Counted from the first letter of the stretch, positions 54,991 through 64,000 are shown. The stretch: DNA of 64,000 nt from Spirosoma aerolatum (GCF_002056795.1 NZ_CP020104.1:4659501-4723500); one strand, 5' to 3'. The notes: generated from the letters alone by a model not told the origin. A program made the numbers and translations.

Positions 54991-57000
54991 TTATTCAACC
55001 CCGAACATTACATCTGACCGGCGACCGCTGTTACCTCCCCGGCGACGCACCTGCTTTTTCGGTGCTGGAGGAGCCATTAATTTAGCTTTCTGCTCATTGG
55101 TCAGTGGTTTCAGGTCAGTAATTGTGTAGCTGTTATCGCTGATTGTAGTGCTGAAGCTACCCACTGTTTGTTCAGGCTGGCCGTTGCAAGGCTTCTTGGT
55201 AACCGTGAACACAGCGCGGAAGTACTGAACTTGCGGACGTACCCGACGGCCTTTGAAACGAATCGCGTTGCCGCTTTCAATTTTCGCTTTTTCAGCCTGG
55301 AGTTGCTGAGCCAGACCACCTGGCAGCTCGTTCAGGTTCAGAATAACCGTGTTGGTGTCGAAATCAACAGCTCCGGTTGCCAGCAGGCGGTTCAGGCCAC
55401 GGTAGCGCAGGCGGGTAACCGTATCGCCGACTGAAGTAACTGTACCGTTACAGTAACAGACGTTAGCCACTTCGCGGGTATAAGGAGTCCGATAGAATAC
55501 TTCCAGGCGCTCCAGGCGGTGGTTGTATTCACACTCTGGTGTAACAACGGCTGGTTTGATACTGGCAAAGCTGGTAGTAGCCACCTCACTCATACAGGTA
55601 CCACATTTAGCTGTCTGCTTGTTGTGAACCGTTACGTAATAGAAACCTGGAGTCAATTGACCACCTGAAAAATACGCTGATGGGAAGGCAAGCGTGGTGT
55701 CGGTAGTATTTTCCAACTGAGCAATTACCTGATCAGTGTTACCGGCTACGACCGAATCAGGACGGTAGTACAGACGAGCTGTAAAGGTTTCGTTTTTCGG
55801 ATTCGGAGTGGTGCTGCGCCAGCTAATAACTGGAGCCGTAGCGGCTGTGTTGACAGGAGCTGACTGGGCAGCATTGGTATTGTCAACATAAGCGAGTGAC
55901 GCGCCTTTCAGGGAAGCACCATTGAACCGTACATTTAGCTCAGGCACCTGTTCGCAGGTTGGGCAGGATACAGGTGCTTTAGGAATAAGCTTCTTCTGTA
56001 CAAATCCTTTCCGAACAGCCAGGCCTACACTAAATCCACCGTGCTTCCGCTTGAATTCATACAACTGATCGTCAATACCGTTAATGATCAGGTAGTTTAA
56101 TTGAGTAATAAACCCTTGCCCCTGAACACCGATGTTCCAGTTGTTACGTCCGATTGGGAAGAAAACAGCAGCAGAACCAAGTGCGCCTAGATGATACAAG
56201 TGTGAACTAGGGTTCACTGATCGGATCAAGCCACCCCCATCTACGAAAGAAGGAACCGCTGGTAAGGTCAGCGTTGATGGCGTATAGGCAGCAATAGTAG
56301 CGGCTTCCGTACGGAACAGACCACCACGAGCTGCTAACTCAATGAAGGATGTTGCATCCGGGTTCTTACGGCTCCGGCCCAGCGTGAAAGTAAGCACCGG
56401 CCCTACGGTGAGGAACATATCCTCGGAAGCTCGTTGGTTGATGGTTACCTGGTTGTTAGTAAAACCACGACTTGCGGCCAGACTATACAGATAATCCCGA
56501 TAAATACTACGAGTAATGTAATTCTGATAGCCAAAAGCGGCTCCGACAGCAAAGCGAAGGCGTCGGGTAGCGGGGGTCAGGAAATAATCAGCATTCGCTG
56601 TAATATTAAATCCAGCACCATTGTAAAGCGTATTATCACGCTTGGTAGGCCCAAACGTATTTTCCCATGTACCACAATACGCAAAGTTAGGTCCGGCATA
56701 TAAACCAACACGCCAGGGTGATAAGCGCCTAACTAAGATGAACGTTTGAAAGGTAGTATCACAGTCATCTAGTTCAGCCACATCACTGGCCTGTGCTTTG
56801 AAATCATCCCTACGCAAGGTGTCAGTATAAATACCCTTTCCCAATCGATAGATATTCTCACGCACGTAACTTCCACTGGAAGTAGTCGATGATGGACTTG
56901 TCGTAGCCTGTTGAGCAAGGCTAACAGTTGGTATTGCAAAACTTAGCAACACGAGTCCAGCCAGCATCCGCAGAGGGTGTTGTTGGATAAATGTTCGCAT
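54991..57000 (-). CDS. Large exported protein, N-terminal barrel-like region and Cys-containing C-terminal region
   Basis: A 669-residue protein with a signal peptide (LAGLVLLSFAIPTVSLAQQ). The N-terminal ~330 residues look like an outer-membrane beta-barrel (VGLYAGPNFAYCGTW, AVGAAFGYQNYI, SVGLAVRKGFVQ). The C-terminal part is soluble and beta-rich with Cys pairs in SCPTCEQ, KCGTCMS and NVCYCNG, and a basic tail (KKQVRRRGGNSGRRS). No family is recognised. ATG at 57000 preferred to a TTG at 57024. Confidence 0.78.
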   Translation of the reverse strand: MRTFIQQHPLRMLAGLVLLSFAIPTVSLAQQATTSPSSTTSSGSYVRENIYRLGKGIYTDTLRRDDFKAQASDVAELDDCDTTFQTFILVRRLSPWRVGLYAGPNFAYCGTWENTFGPTKRDNTLYNGAGFNITANADYFLTPATRRLRFAVGAAFGYQNYITRSIYRDYLYSLAASRGFTNNQVTINQRASEDMFLTVGPVLTFTLGRSRKNPDATSFIELAARGGLFRTEAATIAAYTPSTLTLPAVPSFVDGGGLIRSVNPSSHLYHLGALGSAAVFFPIGRNNWNIGVQGQGFITQLNYLIINGIDDQLYEFKRKHGGFSVGLAVRKGFVQKKLIPKAPVSCPTCEQVPELNVRFNGASLKGASLAYVDNTNAAQSAPVNTAATAPVISWRSTTPNPKNETFTARLYYRPDSVVAGNTDQVIAQLENTTDTTLAFPSAYFSGGQLTPGFYYVTVHNKQTAKCGTCMSEVATTSFASIKPAVVTPECEYNHRLERLEVFYRTPYTREVANVCYCNGTVTSVGDTVTRLRYRGLNRLLATGAVDFDTNTVILNLNELPGGLAQQLQAEKAKIESGNAIRFKGRRVRPQVQYFRAVFTVTKKPCNGQPEQTVGSFSTTISDNSYTITDLKPLTNEQKAKLMAPPAPKKQVRRRGGNSGRRSDVMFGVE

Positions 57001-57829
57001 ATTTATTGAGTTAATTTGACGCAATGTTTCCTATTAAACTTTTAATCTTCCAAATAAGACTATAGAAATTTAGGGAACGGTAACAGCCGCCTTCTTGTGG
57101 ATTTTACCGTTTTTTTTACCATTTCTACAATTGAGCTAACGTCTATAGCCCCACCGTACCACCATATGACTAATTTCTTGACGAAATGTTTCTCAATGCT
57201 TCAAATAATATATAAATTTTTGTTGCAATTGAGTCCGATCTTATCTTAAACCCATTTCGAACGCGCCGATTAGCCCCTTAAGTCATCCGAATATTTAACC
57301 CCAAAGCGGCCTCATCCTTATTTTTTCTGCAATGTTAAGACTGAATTGCAAAAGTCAATTCATCCATTACATATTTTTTCAATTTATAAGGCCTGACAAT
57401 CCAGTTTTTCAAGAGGCCTGTTGTCTATCTGCTTTGCAACTAAACTCGAATAAAGTCCAGACTTATAATACTACGAATTAGCCCCAATTGTGTTTAAATC
57501 TTTTTCTTTTTTTATCGGCGGCCAATAATAACAATAAACAGGTGATTATAAAACAAATACTTCCTTCCTGCCGAGAGAAACTAACTTTTCCCCTATTTGT
57601 CTTATTTATTCATCAATTTCTCCCAAAAATTAACTTATACTTATTTACTTTATCAATGCGAAGGAGGCTCTTCCTCCTGTTTACAGAATAGCGGTCACCG
57701 ATATACGGTCTGTTACCATAACTCTCTATGTATCTACAAGGAGTCATTTTTCTGCTTTGATAGGTTAGCTATAAAATCACAGCAATACCATTAACTTAAT
57801 CTTTCCAAAATAGACTAGTACACCTTTTT
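57001..57829. other. AT-rich intergenic region without a clear gene
   Basis: An 829-nt AT-rich gap. One plus-strand frame of about 65 codons near 57488-57691 lacks any sign of a real product, and no RNA gene pattern was noticed. A direct repeat AGGCCTG occurs near 57390-57420. The part next to 57000 should hold the promoter of the exported protein gene. Confidence 0.55.
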
Positions 57830-58279
57830 TTAATAAGGCAATTTCACCGACGTTTGAATCAGATTGGTGGCACATTTTGCAATTACTTTTCCATCGGTTG
57901 CCTCTATACGCCCCTCACAATGAACGATATTTTTTCCTGCACGAATAACTTCCGTAGTTACCCTAACGACATCTCCCAGCCTAGCCGCATGTAGAAAATC
58001 GACGGCCAGATTGACGGATGTATAGGCTTGTTCACGCCCAAGAGCATACACCATCACACCAATCATATCATCCAGAATTGCTGATGCGGCTCCCCCGTGC
58101 AATACGTTAGCGGGATTAGTCATATCGTCCCGAATCTTGAAATCAGCCACCAAACGTCCATAAGCCACTTCCCGCAGTGTTCCATTTAACCACCGCCCCA
58201 TAGGAGATGGGCCATTACTCATTGGGCACCCAATTTGGGAGCGCAGGAAATCTAGTCGAGGATTTGATAAATTGTCCAT
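57830..58279 (-). CDS. PaaI-family hotdog thioesterase
   Basis: A 149-residue hotdog-fold protein. The family motif is NPANVLHGGAASAILDDMIGVM, with the conserved Asn, His-Gly-Gly and Asp; AYTSVNLAVDFLHAARLGDVV follows. It likely hydrolyses acyl-CoA thioesters. ATG at 58279 (MDNLSNPRLDFL) is preferred to an upstream GTG at 58297. Confidence 0.92.
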   Translation of the reverse strand: MDNLSNPRLDFLRSQIGCPMSNGPSPMGRWLNGTLREVAYGRLVADFKIRDDMTNPANVLHGGAASAILDDMIGVMVYALGREQAYTSVNLAVDFLHAARLGDVVRVTTEVIRAGKNIVHCEGRIEATDGKVIAKCATNLIQTSVKLPY

Positions 58280-58343
58280 ATCCGGCAAAAATAGCACTTA
58301 ACTAAGCCATATACCCATTTGATGCGATTATTTATGGACTTTC

Positions 58344-58375
58344 TTGGGAGGTTTCCAAGACTTGTACTACTTTTG
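58344..58375 (+). promoter_or_regulatory. Predicted promoter for the ComA-like gene
   Basis: TTG at 58344-58346, then 21 nt, then TACTTTTG at 58368-58375: a good match to the TTG-N(19-23)-TAnnTTTG pattern. It lies 35 nt before the ATG at 58410. An upstream in-frame start at 58344 would sit on the promoter itself. Confidence 0.65.
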
Positions 58376-58409
58376 GGCGATTTTCAATTCGCCTACTCGA
58401 TTACCCTGT

Positions 58410-59174
58410 ATGAATTATACGCTTACGCAGATCCCTGAACGTACGATCAAACCCCGCCAGAGTGGGTTAACCATGGTCATGGATAAGGGGCTGAGCCTGC
58501 GAGAAGTAGAGGATTTTTTGTCGACCTCTGCCGGTTATGCCGATATTGTGAAATTAGGTTGGGCCACATCGTTCGTCACGCCGAATCTGAAAGAGAAGTT
58601 AAGTATTTATAAGGAAGCCAATATACCCGTCTATTTTGGTGGTACCTTGTTTGAAGCCTTTGTTATTCGAAATCAATTCGACGAATACCGTAAACTTCTC
58701 GATCAATACGGTATGGAATATGCAGAGGTATCCGATGGCTCCATCGAAATGAGCCAGGACGAAAAATGTGAGTACATCCGTCAGTTGGCTACTCAGGTGA
58801 CGGTCCTCTCCGAAGTAGGATCTAAGGATGAAGCTAAAATTATCCCTCCCTACAAATGGATTCAGTTAATGAAGGCTGAACTACAAGCGGGTGCCTGGAA
58901 AGTAATCGGTGAAGCCCGTGAAGGAGGTACCGTCGGTTTATTCCGATCAAGCGGTGAGGTTCGTCAGGGCCTGGTTGAAGAAATCCTAACACAGATTCCT
59001 TTTGAAAGTATTTTGTGGGAAGCTCCCCAGAAAGAACAGCAGGTCTGGTTCGTCAAATTACTGGGAGCGAATGTCAATCTGGGTAATATTGCTCCCCATG
59101 AGGTTATTCCTCTCGAAACCATTCGCTTAGGGCTTCGTGGTGACACGTTTATGCACTTTTTAAACAAGAACTGA
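58410..59174 (+). CDS. Phosphosulfolactate synthase (ComA)-like
   Basis: A 254-residue TIM-barrel protein. The family pattern is visible: QSGLTMVMDKGLSLREVEDFL, ADIVKLGWATSFV, VYFGGTLFEAF, and EVSDGSIEMS. ComA joins phosphoenolpyruvate and sulfite in coenzyme M or sulfolactate synthesis. Bacteria with only ComA may make sulfolactate-type compounds, so the exact role here is open; no comB or comC was found in the window. Confidence 0.9.
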   Translation: MNYTLTQIPERTIKPRQSGLTMVMDKGLSLREVEDFLSTSAGYADIVKLGWATSFVTPNLKEKLSIYKEANIPVYFGGTLFEAFVIRNQFDEYRKLLDQYGMEYAEVSDGSIEMSQDEKCEYIRQLATQVTVLSEVGSKDEAKIIPPYKWIQLMKAELQAGAWKVIGEAREGGTVGLFRSSGEVRQGLVEEILTQIPFESILWEAPQKEQQVWFVKLLGANVNLGNIAPHEVIPLETIRLGLRGDTFMHFLNKN

Positions 59175-59295
59175 GGAGTCAGGAGCAAGCATAAAGAAGC
59201 TATCCGGCAGCAAAAGGCATCATAGCCTATGCACCCTGTTCATTCTTGTTGCTCCAACAGCCCGGTCTCTGTTCTTCATTTCTAACGCCTGTCTT

Positions 59296-59943
59296 ATGGA
59301 ATTAATCAAGTCCCTACTGGATTTCCTGCTTCACCTGGATCGTTACCTTGATCTATGGGCCAACGAATATGGAGTATTATTGTATGCCATATTATTCCTG
59401 ATTGTTTTTACAGAAACCGGTCTGATCGTCATGCCATTGCTGCCCGGCGATTCGCTATTGTTTGCGGCTGGTGCATTGGCCGCCCGGCCTACCAACGAAC
59501 TGAGCGTTTGGGTCATTATCCCTTTGCTTATCGGGGCCGCATTGCTAGGTGATAATGTCAATTATTTTGTAGGAAAATTCCTGGGTAGTCGGATTAAATC
59601 GAGGGAACGGATTTTATTCTTTAAGCGTGAATACATTGCCGAAACCGAAAAATTCTACGCTAAGTATGGCGGACGTACCGTAATTATAGCCCGTTTTATT
59701 CCCATCGTTCGAACCATTGCCCCCTTCGTAGCCGGAGCCGGTAGCATGAACTACAGCACCTATATTCGATTCTGTATTGCAGGAGCAATTTTGTGGGTAA
59801 CGAGTATTTCATTGCTGGGCTACTTTTTCGGCAATTTCCCGATTGTTCAGAAAAACTTTGAACTGGTTGTATTTGGTATCGTTGGCTTATCCATTTTGCC
59901 AATTATTATCGAGTTTTTCAAAAAACGCGTATCGCGGGCTTAA
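59296..59943 (+). CDS. DedA-family membrane protein
   Basis: A 215-residue protein with about five hydrophobic segments. Motifs: ETGLIVMPLLPGDSLLFAAGALA, GDNVNYFVGKFLGSR and KYGGRTVIIARFIPIVRTIAPFVAGAGSM, all typical of DedA proteins with the conserved Glu, Gly-Asp and Arg-rich parts. The family is tied to membrane lipid (undecaprenyl phosphate) flipping. Confidence 0.93.
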   Translation: MELIKSLLDFLLHLDRYLDLWANEYGVLLYAILFLIVFTETGLIVMPLLPGDSLLFAAGALAARPTNELSVWVIIPLLIGAALLGDNVNYFVGKFLGSRIKSRERILFFKREYIAETEKFYAKYGGRTVIIARFIPIVRTIAPFVAGAGSMNYSTYIRFCIAGAILWVTSISLLGYFFGNFPIVQKNFELVVFGIVGLSILPIIIEFFKKRVSRA

Positions 59944-59960
59944 TTATTGCTTTCTCTGAT

Positions 59961-60012
59961 TCTGTGGATTTGCGGGGCTTTGTTAATAAGACAGGCCCCG
60001 CAAATCCACAGA
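59961..60012 (+). terminator. Strong terminator after the DedA gene
   Basis: Perfect 18-bp stem (59961-59978 with 59995-60012), 16-nt loop and a T6 run directly after, 17 nt before the aroE ATG. Confidence 0.92.
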
Positions 60013-60029
60013 TTTTTTAATCCAGCACT

Positions 60030-60773
60030 ATGAACCGTTACGGGCTTATTGGCTTCCCCCTCACCCACTCATTTTCGCAACGCTATTTTTCTGAGAAATT
60101 TCATCGGGAAGGTATCGACAATAGTCAGTATGACTTATTCGAAATGCCCGATATAACAGCATTACCTGAATTGCTTACTTTGCCGAATTTGCGGGGGCTT
60201 AACGTAACGATTCCACACAAACAGGCCGTTTTACCTTACCTAGATCGGCTGGATACCTCTGCCGAAAAGATTGGTGCGGTCAATGTCATTAAACTGGAAG
60301 CTGACGGCTCCACAACAGGTTACAATTCAGATTACTACGGTTTTCGCCAATCCCTGACCAATTGGCTTACATCATTTGGACGCACGGCTAATAATTTAAA
60401 CGCTTTGGTACTAGGTACGGGGGGCGCATCTAAAGCTGTAATCGTTGCGTTAAGTGATCTGGGAATTCCCTACAAATTTGTGTCACGTACCAAAACCGAC
60501 GAACAGTTAACATACGACGAAGTCGAAGCGTTTTTACCGGACTACCATCTGCTAATCAACGGGTCACCAATCGGTATGTATCCTAAAATTGACCAGGCGC
60601 CTAATATACCTTATCAGCAACTAACCAATAAGCATTTGCTGTATGACCTGGTGTATAATCCGACAGAAACCCTGTTTATGAAACGTGGTCTGGAACAGGG
60701 CGCGGCTGTTCATAATGGATTGCGGATGTTAGAGCTACAGGCCGAAAAAGCTTGGGAAATATGGCAATCCTAA
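60030..60773 (+). CDS. aroE: Shikimate dehydrogenase
   Basis: Reduces 3-dehydroshikimate with NADPH in aromatic amino acid synthesis. The 247-residue protein begins YGLIGFPLTHSFSQRYF and has the shikimate-binding LNVTIPHKQAVLPYLD with catalytic Lys, LGTGGASKAV as the nucleotide loop, and INGSPIGMYP. Length is typical. Confidence 0.95.
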   Translation: MNRYGLIGFPLTHSFSQRYFSEKFHREGIDNSQYDLFEMPDITALPELLTLPNLRGLNVTIPHKQAVLPYLDRLDTSAEKIGAVNVIKLEADGSTTGYNSDYYGFRQSLTNWLTSFGRTANNLNALVLGTGGASKAVIVALSDLGIPYKFVSRTKTDEQLTYDEVEAFLPDYHLLINGSPIGMYPKIDQAPNIPYQQLTNKHLLYDLVYNPTETLFMKRGLEQGAAVHNGLRMLELQAEKAWEIWQS

Positions 60774-60798
60774 TGGTTCTGCGAAACATAACTTATTA

Positions 60799-61572
60799 TC
60801 ATAAACAGATTTCCTGCATACGGTCTTCATCCATGACAAACACATTGAAGTCGACTTGCCCCCGAATTCCTTTTACCCAGCCGTTCTGATTGTGCTGCCA
60901 GAAATACAGCTTTTCGGCATCGTAACTCCGCAGGTGTTTGGTCGAATAGTCGGCTATCCAGAGCGGATAATCATCCAGATTTCCTTTAATATACCGCCGA
61001 TACAGATTACCATTGGTATAAATAATCGGTCGAACCTGGTAATGCGCTTCGACGGTTTCCAGCCACGTTCTTAGTCCATTCACGATGGTTTCATCCGTTT
61101 GGCCGTTGACCACTTCGAAATCGACAACCGGTGCAAAATCGCCTGATTGAAGTTCGACGTGGCGAATGAAGTTAGTAGCTTGCTTTATCGGGTCACGAGT
61201 TGGGTGGTAGAAATGATAAGCCCCCCGGTGCAAGGCAATCTTTTTAGCTTCCCGCCAGTTTTTGCTGAAATGTTTATCAGACAAGGTGGCCCCTTCTGTT
61301 GCTTTGATAAATACAAACCGAATCCGAACTCCTTCCGCTTCCATCTTCCGCACACTCGCCCAGTTGATACGATCGTTATGCCTTGACACATCAATGCCAT
61401 GAATGGTATAGCGCATGGGTAATCGAATCCCAAATGCCTGCACAAATCGCCAGTTCATTTCGTCGGGCCGCCTTGTACGAACAACCCAGATACCTACCAA
61501 CAGAATAAAAAAGGCTATGATCCAAAACCCGTAGCGCTTCGAGATCAGCTTATAAAGAACACGAACTCTCAT
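60799..61572 (-). CDS. GH25 lysozyme-family protein, membrane-anchored
   Basis: A 257-residue protein with a membrane helix near the start (FWIIAFFILLVGIWVV) and a GH25 domain. It shows GIDVSRHNDRINWASV, FIKATEGATLSDKHF and PVVDFEVVNGQTDE, the latter holding the acidic catalytic residues. It should cut peptidoglycan glycan strands. Convergent with aroE. Confidence 0.9.
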   Translation of the reverse strand: MRVRVLYKLISKRYGFWIIAFFILLVGIWVVRTRRPDEMNWRFVQAFGIRLPMRYTIHGIDVSRHNDRINWASVRKMEAEGVRIRFVFIKATEGATLSDKHFSKNWREAKKIALHRGAYHFYHPTRDPIKQATNFIRHVELQSGDFAPVVDFEVVNGQTDETIVNGLRTWLETVEAHYQVRPIIYTNGNLYRRYIKGNLDDYPLWIADYSTKHLRSYDAEKLYFWQHNQNGWVKGIRGQVDFNVFVMDEDRMQEICL

Positions 61573-61707
61573 TCAGATAATGACTGGCTCTGTTTAATTC
61601 AATAAACAGCTCGCAGTTGCGTTTATGGAGATCCAAAGAATGATCAGCATCCATTTGACCCACTTTCAACACCGAAAATACAGCTTTCTTTCCGAACCTG
61701 TCGTATA

Positions 61708-61746
61708 CCAAAAAAAGCCCGATGCAGTCGCAGCGAGCTTTTTTGG
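61708..61746. terminator. Weak A/T-rich stem-loop
   Basis: CCAAAAAAAGC (61708-61718) pairs with GCTTTTTTGG (61737-61746) with one extra A. It sits downstream of the small protein gene at 61766 on the minus strand, with low GC in the stem. Confidence 0.45.
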
Positions 61747-61765
61747 CAATAGTTCGCAGAAAAGC

Positions 61766-62011
61766 TTAGTCGTGCCCTTCCAGCTTTACTAACTTATTAT
61801 AGAGGCCCAGCAACAAAAAGGGTGCTGCCCATTGGCCTACAAATAAACTCTTATGACGCTCACCCGTTGCCTGCAAGGCCAGGGATACAGCCATCGAGCC
61901 CAGCGAGGCCCATAGGAAAATATCAGAAGGCAACTTGGCGGTTTGTTCCTCAATGGCCGTTGCTACAGGGCCTTCCGAGTGCTCAGGATTGTCATTCTTG
62001 TTCTTAGCCAT
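61766..62011 (-). CDS. Small membrane-associated hypothetical protein
   Basis: An 81-residue protein. A polar N-terminus (NKNDNPEHSEGPVATAIEEQ) is followed by two short hydrophobic segments (IFLWASLGSMAVSLALQA; WAAPFLLLGLYNKLV) and an acidic end. Similar short proteins are common in Cytophagales, but none is named with confidence. Confidence 0.7.
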   Translation of the reverse strand: MAKNKNDNPEHSEGPVATAIEEQTAKLPSDIFLWASLGSMAVSLALQATGERHKSLFVGQWAAPFLLLGLYNKLVKLEGHD

Positions 62012-62093
62012 AACGTTTCGATTGTTTTGATTCTTTACAAATCAGCAACCGACCGTATTAGCATAAGGTTATTAAAGTGTTTGAATGGTCCGC

Positions 62094-62729
62094 TTACACA
62101 TTCGGCTGTGGCGTAGTCCGCAGGTAGGGCTTCACAAACGTGACACCTTTCGGGAATTTAGCCTCCAATTGATCGTTCGGCACGGCTGGGGTTACAATTA
62201 CATCTTCACCGTTTTTCCAGTCGGCAGGGGTAGCCACCTGATAGTCGGCAGTCAGTTGCAGCGAATCGATTACCCGCAGAAGTTCATTGAAATTCCGCCC
62301 CGTCGACGCCGGATAGGTCAATGTCAGCTTAATTTTTTTGTCGGGTCCAATGACAAATACCGAACGTACGGTTGCTTTTTCGCTGGCATTAGGATGGATC
62401 ATATCGTAGAGTGTAGCCACGTTCCGATCGGGATCAGCAATGATCGGGAAGTTCACTTCCGAACCCGTAACATCTTTGATATCAGGCGTCCAACGGTTAT
62501 GCGATTCCAGGTCGTCGACCGACACAGCGATCACTTTTACATTACGCTTACCAAATTCGTCTTTCAGCAATGCAGTTCTGCCTAGCTCGGTGGTACAAAC
62601 CGGAGTAAAATCGGCTGGGTGCGAAAACAGCATACCCCAGGAATTAGCCAGCCATTCATGAAAGTGAATGTGGCCCTGGGTTGTATCGGCTTCAAAGTCG
62701 GGAGCAATATCGCCCAAACGCAGTGACAT
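62094..62729 (-). CDS. 1-Cys peroxiredoxin (Prx6 type)
   Basis: A 211-residue peroxiredoxin. The peroxidatic Cys is in HPADFTPVCTTELG, and the longer C-terminal region (VATPADWKNGEDVIVTPAVPN) is that of the Prx6/1-Cys group; no clear resolving Cys is present. It reduces peroxides. ATG at 62729 is clear. Confidence 0.95.
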   Translation of the reverse strand: MSLRLGDIAPDFEADTTQGHIHFHEWLANSWGMLFSHPADFTPVCTTELGRTALLKDEFGKRNVKVIAVSVDDLESHNRWTPDIKDVTGSEVNFPIIADPDRNVATLYDMIHPNASEKATVRSVFVIGPDKKIKLTLTYPASTGRNFNELLRVIDSLQLTADYQVATPADWKNGEDVIVTPAVPNDQLEAKFPKGVTFVKPYLRTTPQPNV

Positions 62730-62788
62730 AATAAAGGGTGGTTTTAGTTGATAAATTCTACCTGATTAATATAGTAGTTATTGAATCT

Positions 62789-62811
62789 AAAACCGGCATT
62801 GAGCCGGTTTT
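62789..62811 (-). terminator. Terminator hairpin
   Basis: A perfect 9-bp stem (62789-62797 with 62803-62811), 5-nt loop, with a T-run following on the minus strand, downstream of the response regulator gene. Confidence 0.8.
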
Positions 62812-62865
62812 GATGGGCAAACCTAAAAAATAAGCTATGAGTTCGCAATGACAGCGCTAATAAAT

Positions 62866-63540
62866 TTAGATCAGTTTATCTTCGACCGCCATTCGGACCA
62901 GTTCAGCCGCATTACGAACCTGCAATCGACGCATCATATTGGCTCGGTGATTATCGACCGTCCGAACGCTAAGCTGCAGTTTTTCAGCAATCTCTCGGCT
63001 ACTCATGCCGGCCACCAGAAACTGTAGAATTTCTTTTTCTTTGTTGGAAAGCTTCGACTGACGTTCGGCCCGATTCTGCTTGCTGCCCTTTTTGAGCTGC
63101 TGCATATAGCCACTCAGAATAATGGAAGCTACCGGCGAACTGTAGTATTTCTCTCCACTGGCAATAGTCCGGATCGCCTTGATCATTTCGTCTGACGACG
63201 AATCTTTCAGAATATACCCGTATGCGCCTGCTTCTACCGACCGTAAAATATAGTCTTCATTATTATGCATGGATAGCATTAGCACCCGCACATTTTTATA
63301 TAACCGACTGATAACCTGTGCCGTTTGAATACCCGACATCCCCGGCAACGAAATATCCATCAAAATCAGGTCGGGTAGTTTTTCGGGGGTTTGCTGGTTG
63401 GCTTTTAGCTTATCAAGTGTTTCTTCACCATCGTTGGCTTCATCGATGATGTCTAACCCTTCGGCTTGTTCTAACAAAAGTCGGATACCATCACGAACGA
63501 TTGAATGATCGTCCACCAGCATTAATTTAGTAGGTGTCAT
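62866..63540 (-). CDS. NarL/FixJ-type response regulator
   Basis: A 224-residue two-domain regulator. The receiver (about 5-120) has the phosphorylated Asp in DLILMDISLPGMSG and Lys in YILKDSS. A LuxR HTH follows (LSNKEKEILQFLVAGMSSREIAEKL, then SVRTVDNHRANMMRRL). ATG at 63540 is used; a TTG at 63549 also exists. Its start overlaps the 3' end of the kinase gene by 14 nt, so the two are translationally linked. Confidence 0.95.
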   Translation of the reverse strand: MTPTKLMLVDDHSIVRDGIRLLLEQAEGLDIIDEANDGEETLDKLKANQQTPEKLPDLILMDISLPGMSGIQTAQVISRLYKNVRVLMLSMHNNEDYILRSVEAGAYGYILKDSSSDEMIKAIRTIASGEKYYSSPVASIILSGYMQQLKKGSKQNRAERQSKLSNKEKEILQFLVAGMSSREIAEKLQLSVRTVDNHRANMMRRLQVRNAAELVRMAVEDKLI

Positions 63541-64000
63541 GTTGAGCAAAATGCGTTTGGTAGGGAATGCTAATCTGTAATTTAGTGCCCTTTCCGGGCG
63601 TTGAATTTATTTTTAGTTTACCGTTGACGAGTTTCGTACGTTCCAGTATGTTATGCAGCCCCTGCGATGGCGGGCGGGATTTGAGCATCCGCATTTGTTC
63701 TCCCTCCTGTATAGGCTTCATCAACCCATTCGGCTGGTTCACAGAGGGTACATCAAATCCTTTTCCATCGTCACTCACTACTAATTGTAAAGAGTTTCCT
63801 CGGTCCTTTAGTTCGATATGCACGTGAGATGGTTTGCCATGGCGTACGGCATTACTAACAGCCTCCTGCGTAACCCGATACAGCATGATCTCAACATTCT
63901 TATCCAGACGAGGCATGTCTGTCGTCAGATTTGTCTTAAATGTAACGTCAATTGTTTCACTTCGGTCTTGCTCGGCTAACATTTTAATGGCAGGTATAAT
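63527..64000 (-). CDS. Sensor histidine kinase, HATPase_c end (5' partial)
   Basis: The minus-strand frame is open to the window edge. Visible is the ATP-binding domain typical of NarX/DegS-like kinases: LYRVTQEAVSNAVRHGKPSHV (N box), VSDDGKGFDV (G1), then GLHNILERTKLVNGKLKINSTPGKGTKL. The dimerisation and sensor parts lie beyond the window. It forms a two-component pair with the regulator it overlaps. Confidence 0.93.
   Translation of the reverse strand: MIPAIKMLAEQDRSETIDVTFKTNLTTDMPRLDKNVEIMLYRVTQEAVSNAVRHGKPSHVHIELKDRGNSLQLVVSDDGKGFDVPSVNQPNGLMKPIQEGEQMRMLKSRPPSQGLHNILERTKLVNGKLKINSTPGKGTKLQISIPYQTHFAQHDTY

Noticed and set aside
57488..57691. Plus-strand frame in the AT-rich gap
   Set aside because: Low-complexity translation with no start context, promoter or domain; expected by chance in AT-rich DNA.

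Overview
The window looks like chromosome from a Bacteroidota bacterium of the Cytophagales, most like Spirosoma. The signs are a type IX secretion (gliding-type) C-terminal sorting domain, TAnnTTTG-type -7 promoter boxes with little Shine-Dalgarno use, a clade-typical Ccm cytochrome c maturation set, an ECF sigma factor paired with a YCII protein, and roughly 50% GC genes separated by AT-rich gaps. The genus is an inference; no rRNA or tRNA gene was seen.

Layout. 1-4.8 kb: tail of an unidentified gene, NAD(P)HX repair enzyme (nnr), and the ferrous iron operon feoAB with its promoter. 4.9-9.0 kb: an uncharacterised same-strand trio made of a two-TM protein with a PLD-like tail, an ABC exporter and a soluble Ser/Thr kinase, followed by a TauE/SafE permease. 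9.9-15.1 kb: the ccmB-ccmC-ccmD-like-ccmE-ccmF cluster, whose CcmE carries Cys instead of the usual heme-binding His. 15.2-18.5 kb: CNNM/CBS protein, cupin protein, pyrE, and a Fe-S/CDGSH protein followed by a 71-nt perfect palindrome. 18.7-25.9 kb: a carbohydrate locus with a GT4-like glycosyltransferase, a clan GH-A hydrolase with atypical catalytic motifs, a GH130 phosphorylase, an SDR and an unrecognised 779-residue protein.

26-33.6 kb: small membrane proteins including a DUF6766 protein, a frameshifted response regulator, a 1505-residue CheB-CheR-PAS-histidine kinase fusion, and a separate CheB. 33.6-41.3 kb: an ABC-F ATPase with a degenerate second P-loop, a formylglycine-generating enzyme next to a Cys-type sulfatase (presumably its substrate), an EamA permease, a beta-barrel protein and a class C serine hydrolase. 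41.3-44.5 kb: EcsC protein and two different L,D-transpeptidases whose 3' ends overlap. 44.6-49.8 kb: GNAT, YCII plus ECF42-like sigma factor, OsmC, esterase, lipoprotein.

49.8-57 kb: envelope and secreted proteins (T9SS cargo, lipoprotein, exported PPC/DUF296 protein, a 669-residue barrel-like protein) with two small genes. 57.8-64 kb: housekeeping genes (thioesterase, ComA-like, DedA, aroE, GH25 lysozyme, 1-Cys peroxiredoxin) and a NarL-type two-component pair whose kinase runs off the end. Intergenic stem-loops are common; several are clear terminators, while others are too long, nested or far apart and look like dispersed palindromic elements.

Many genes have in-frame TTG or GTG codons upstream of a better ATG. 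I chose the ATG wherever the upstream extension overlapped a neighbour, crossed a promoter, or broke the expected N-terminus.
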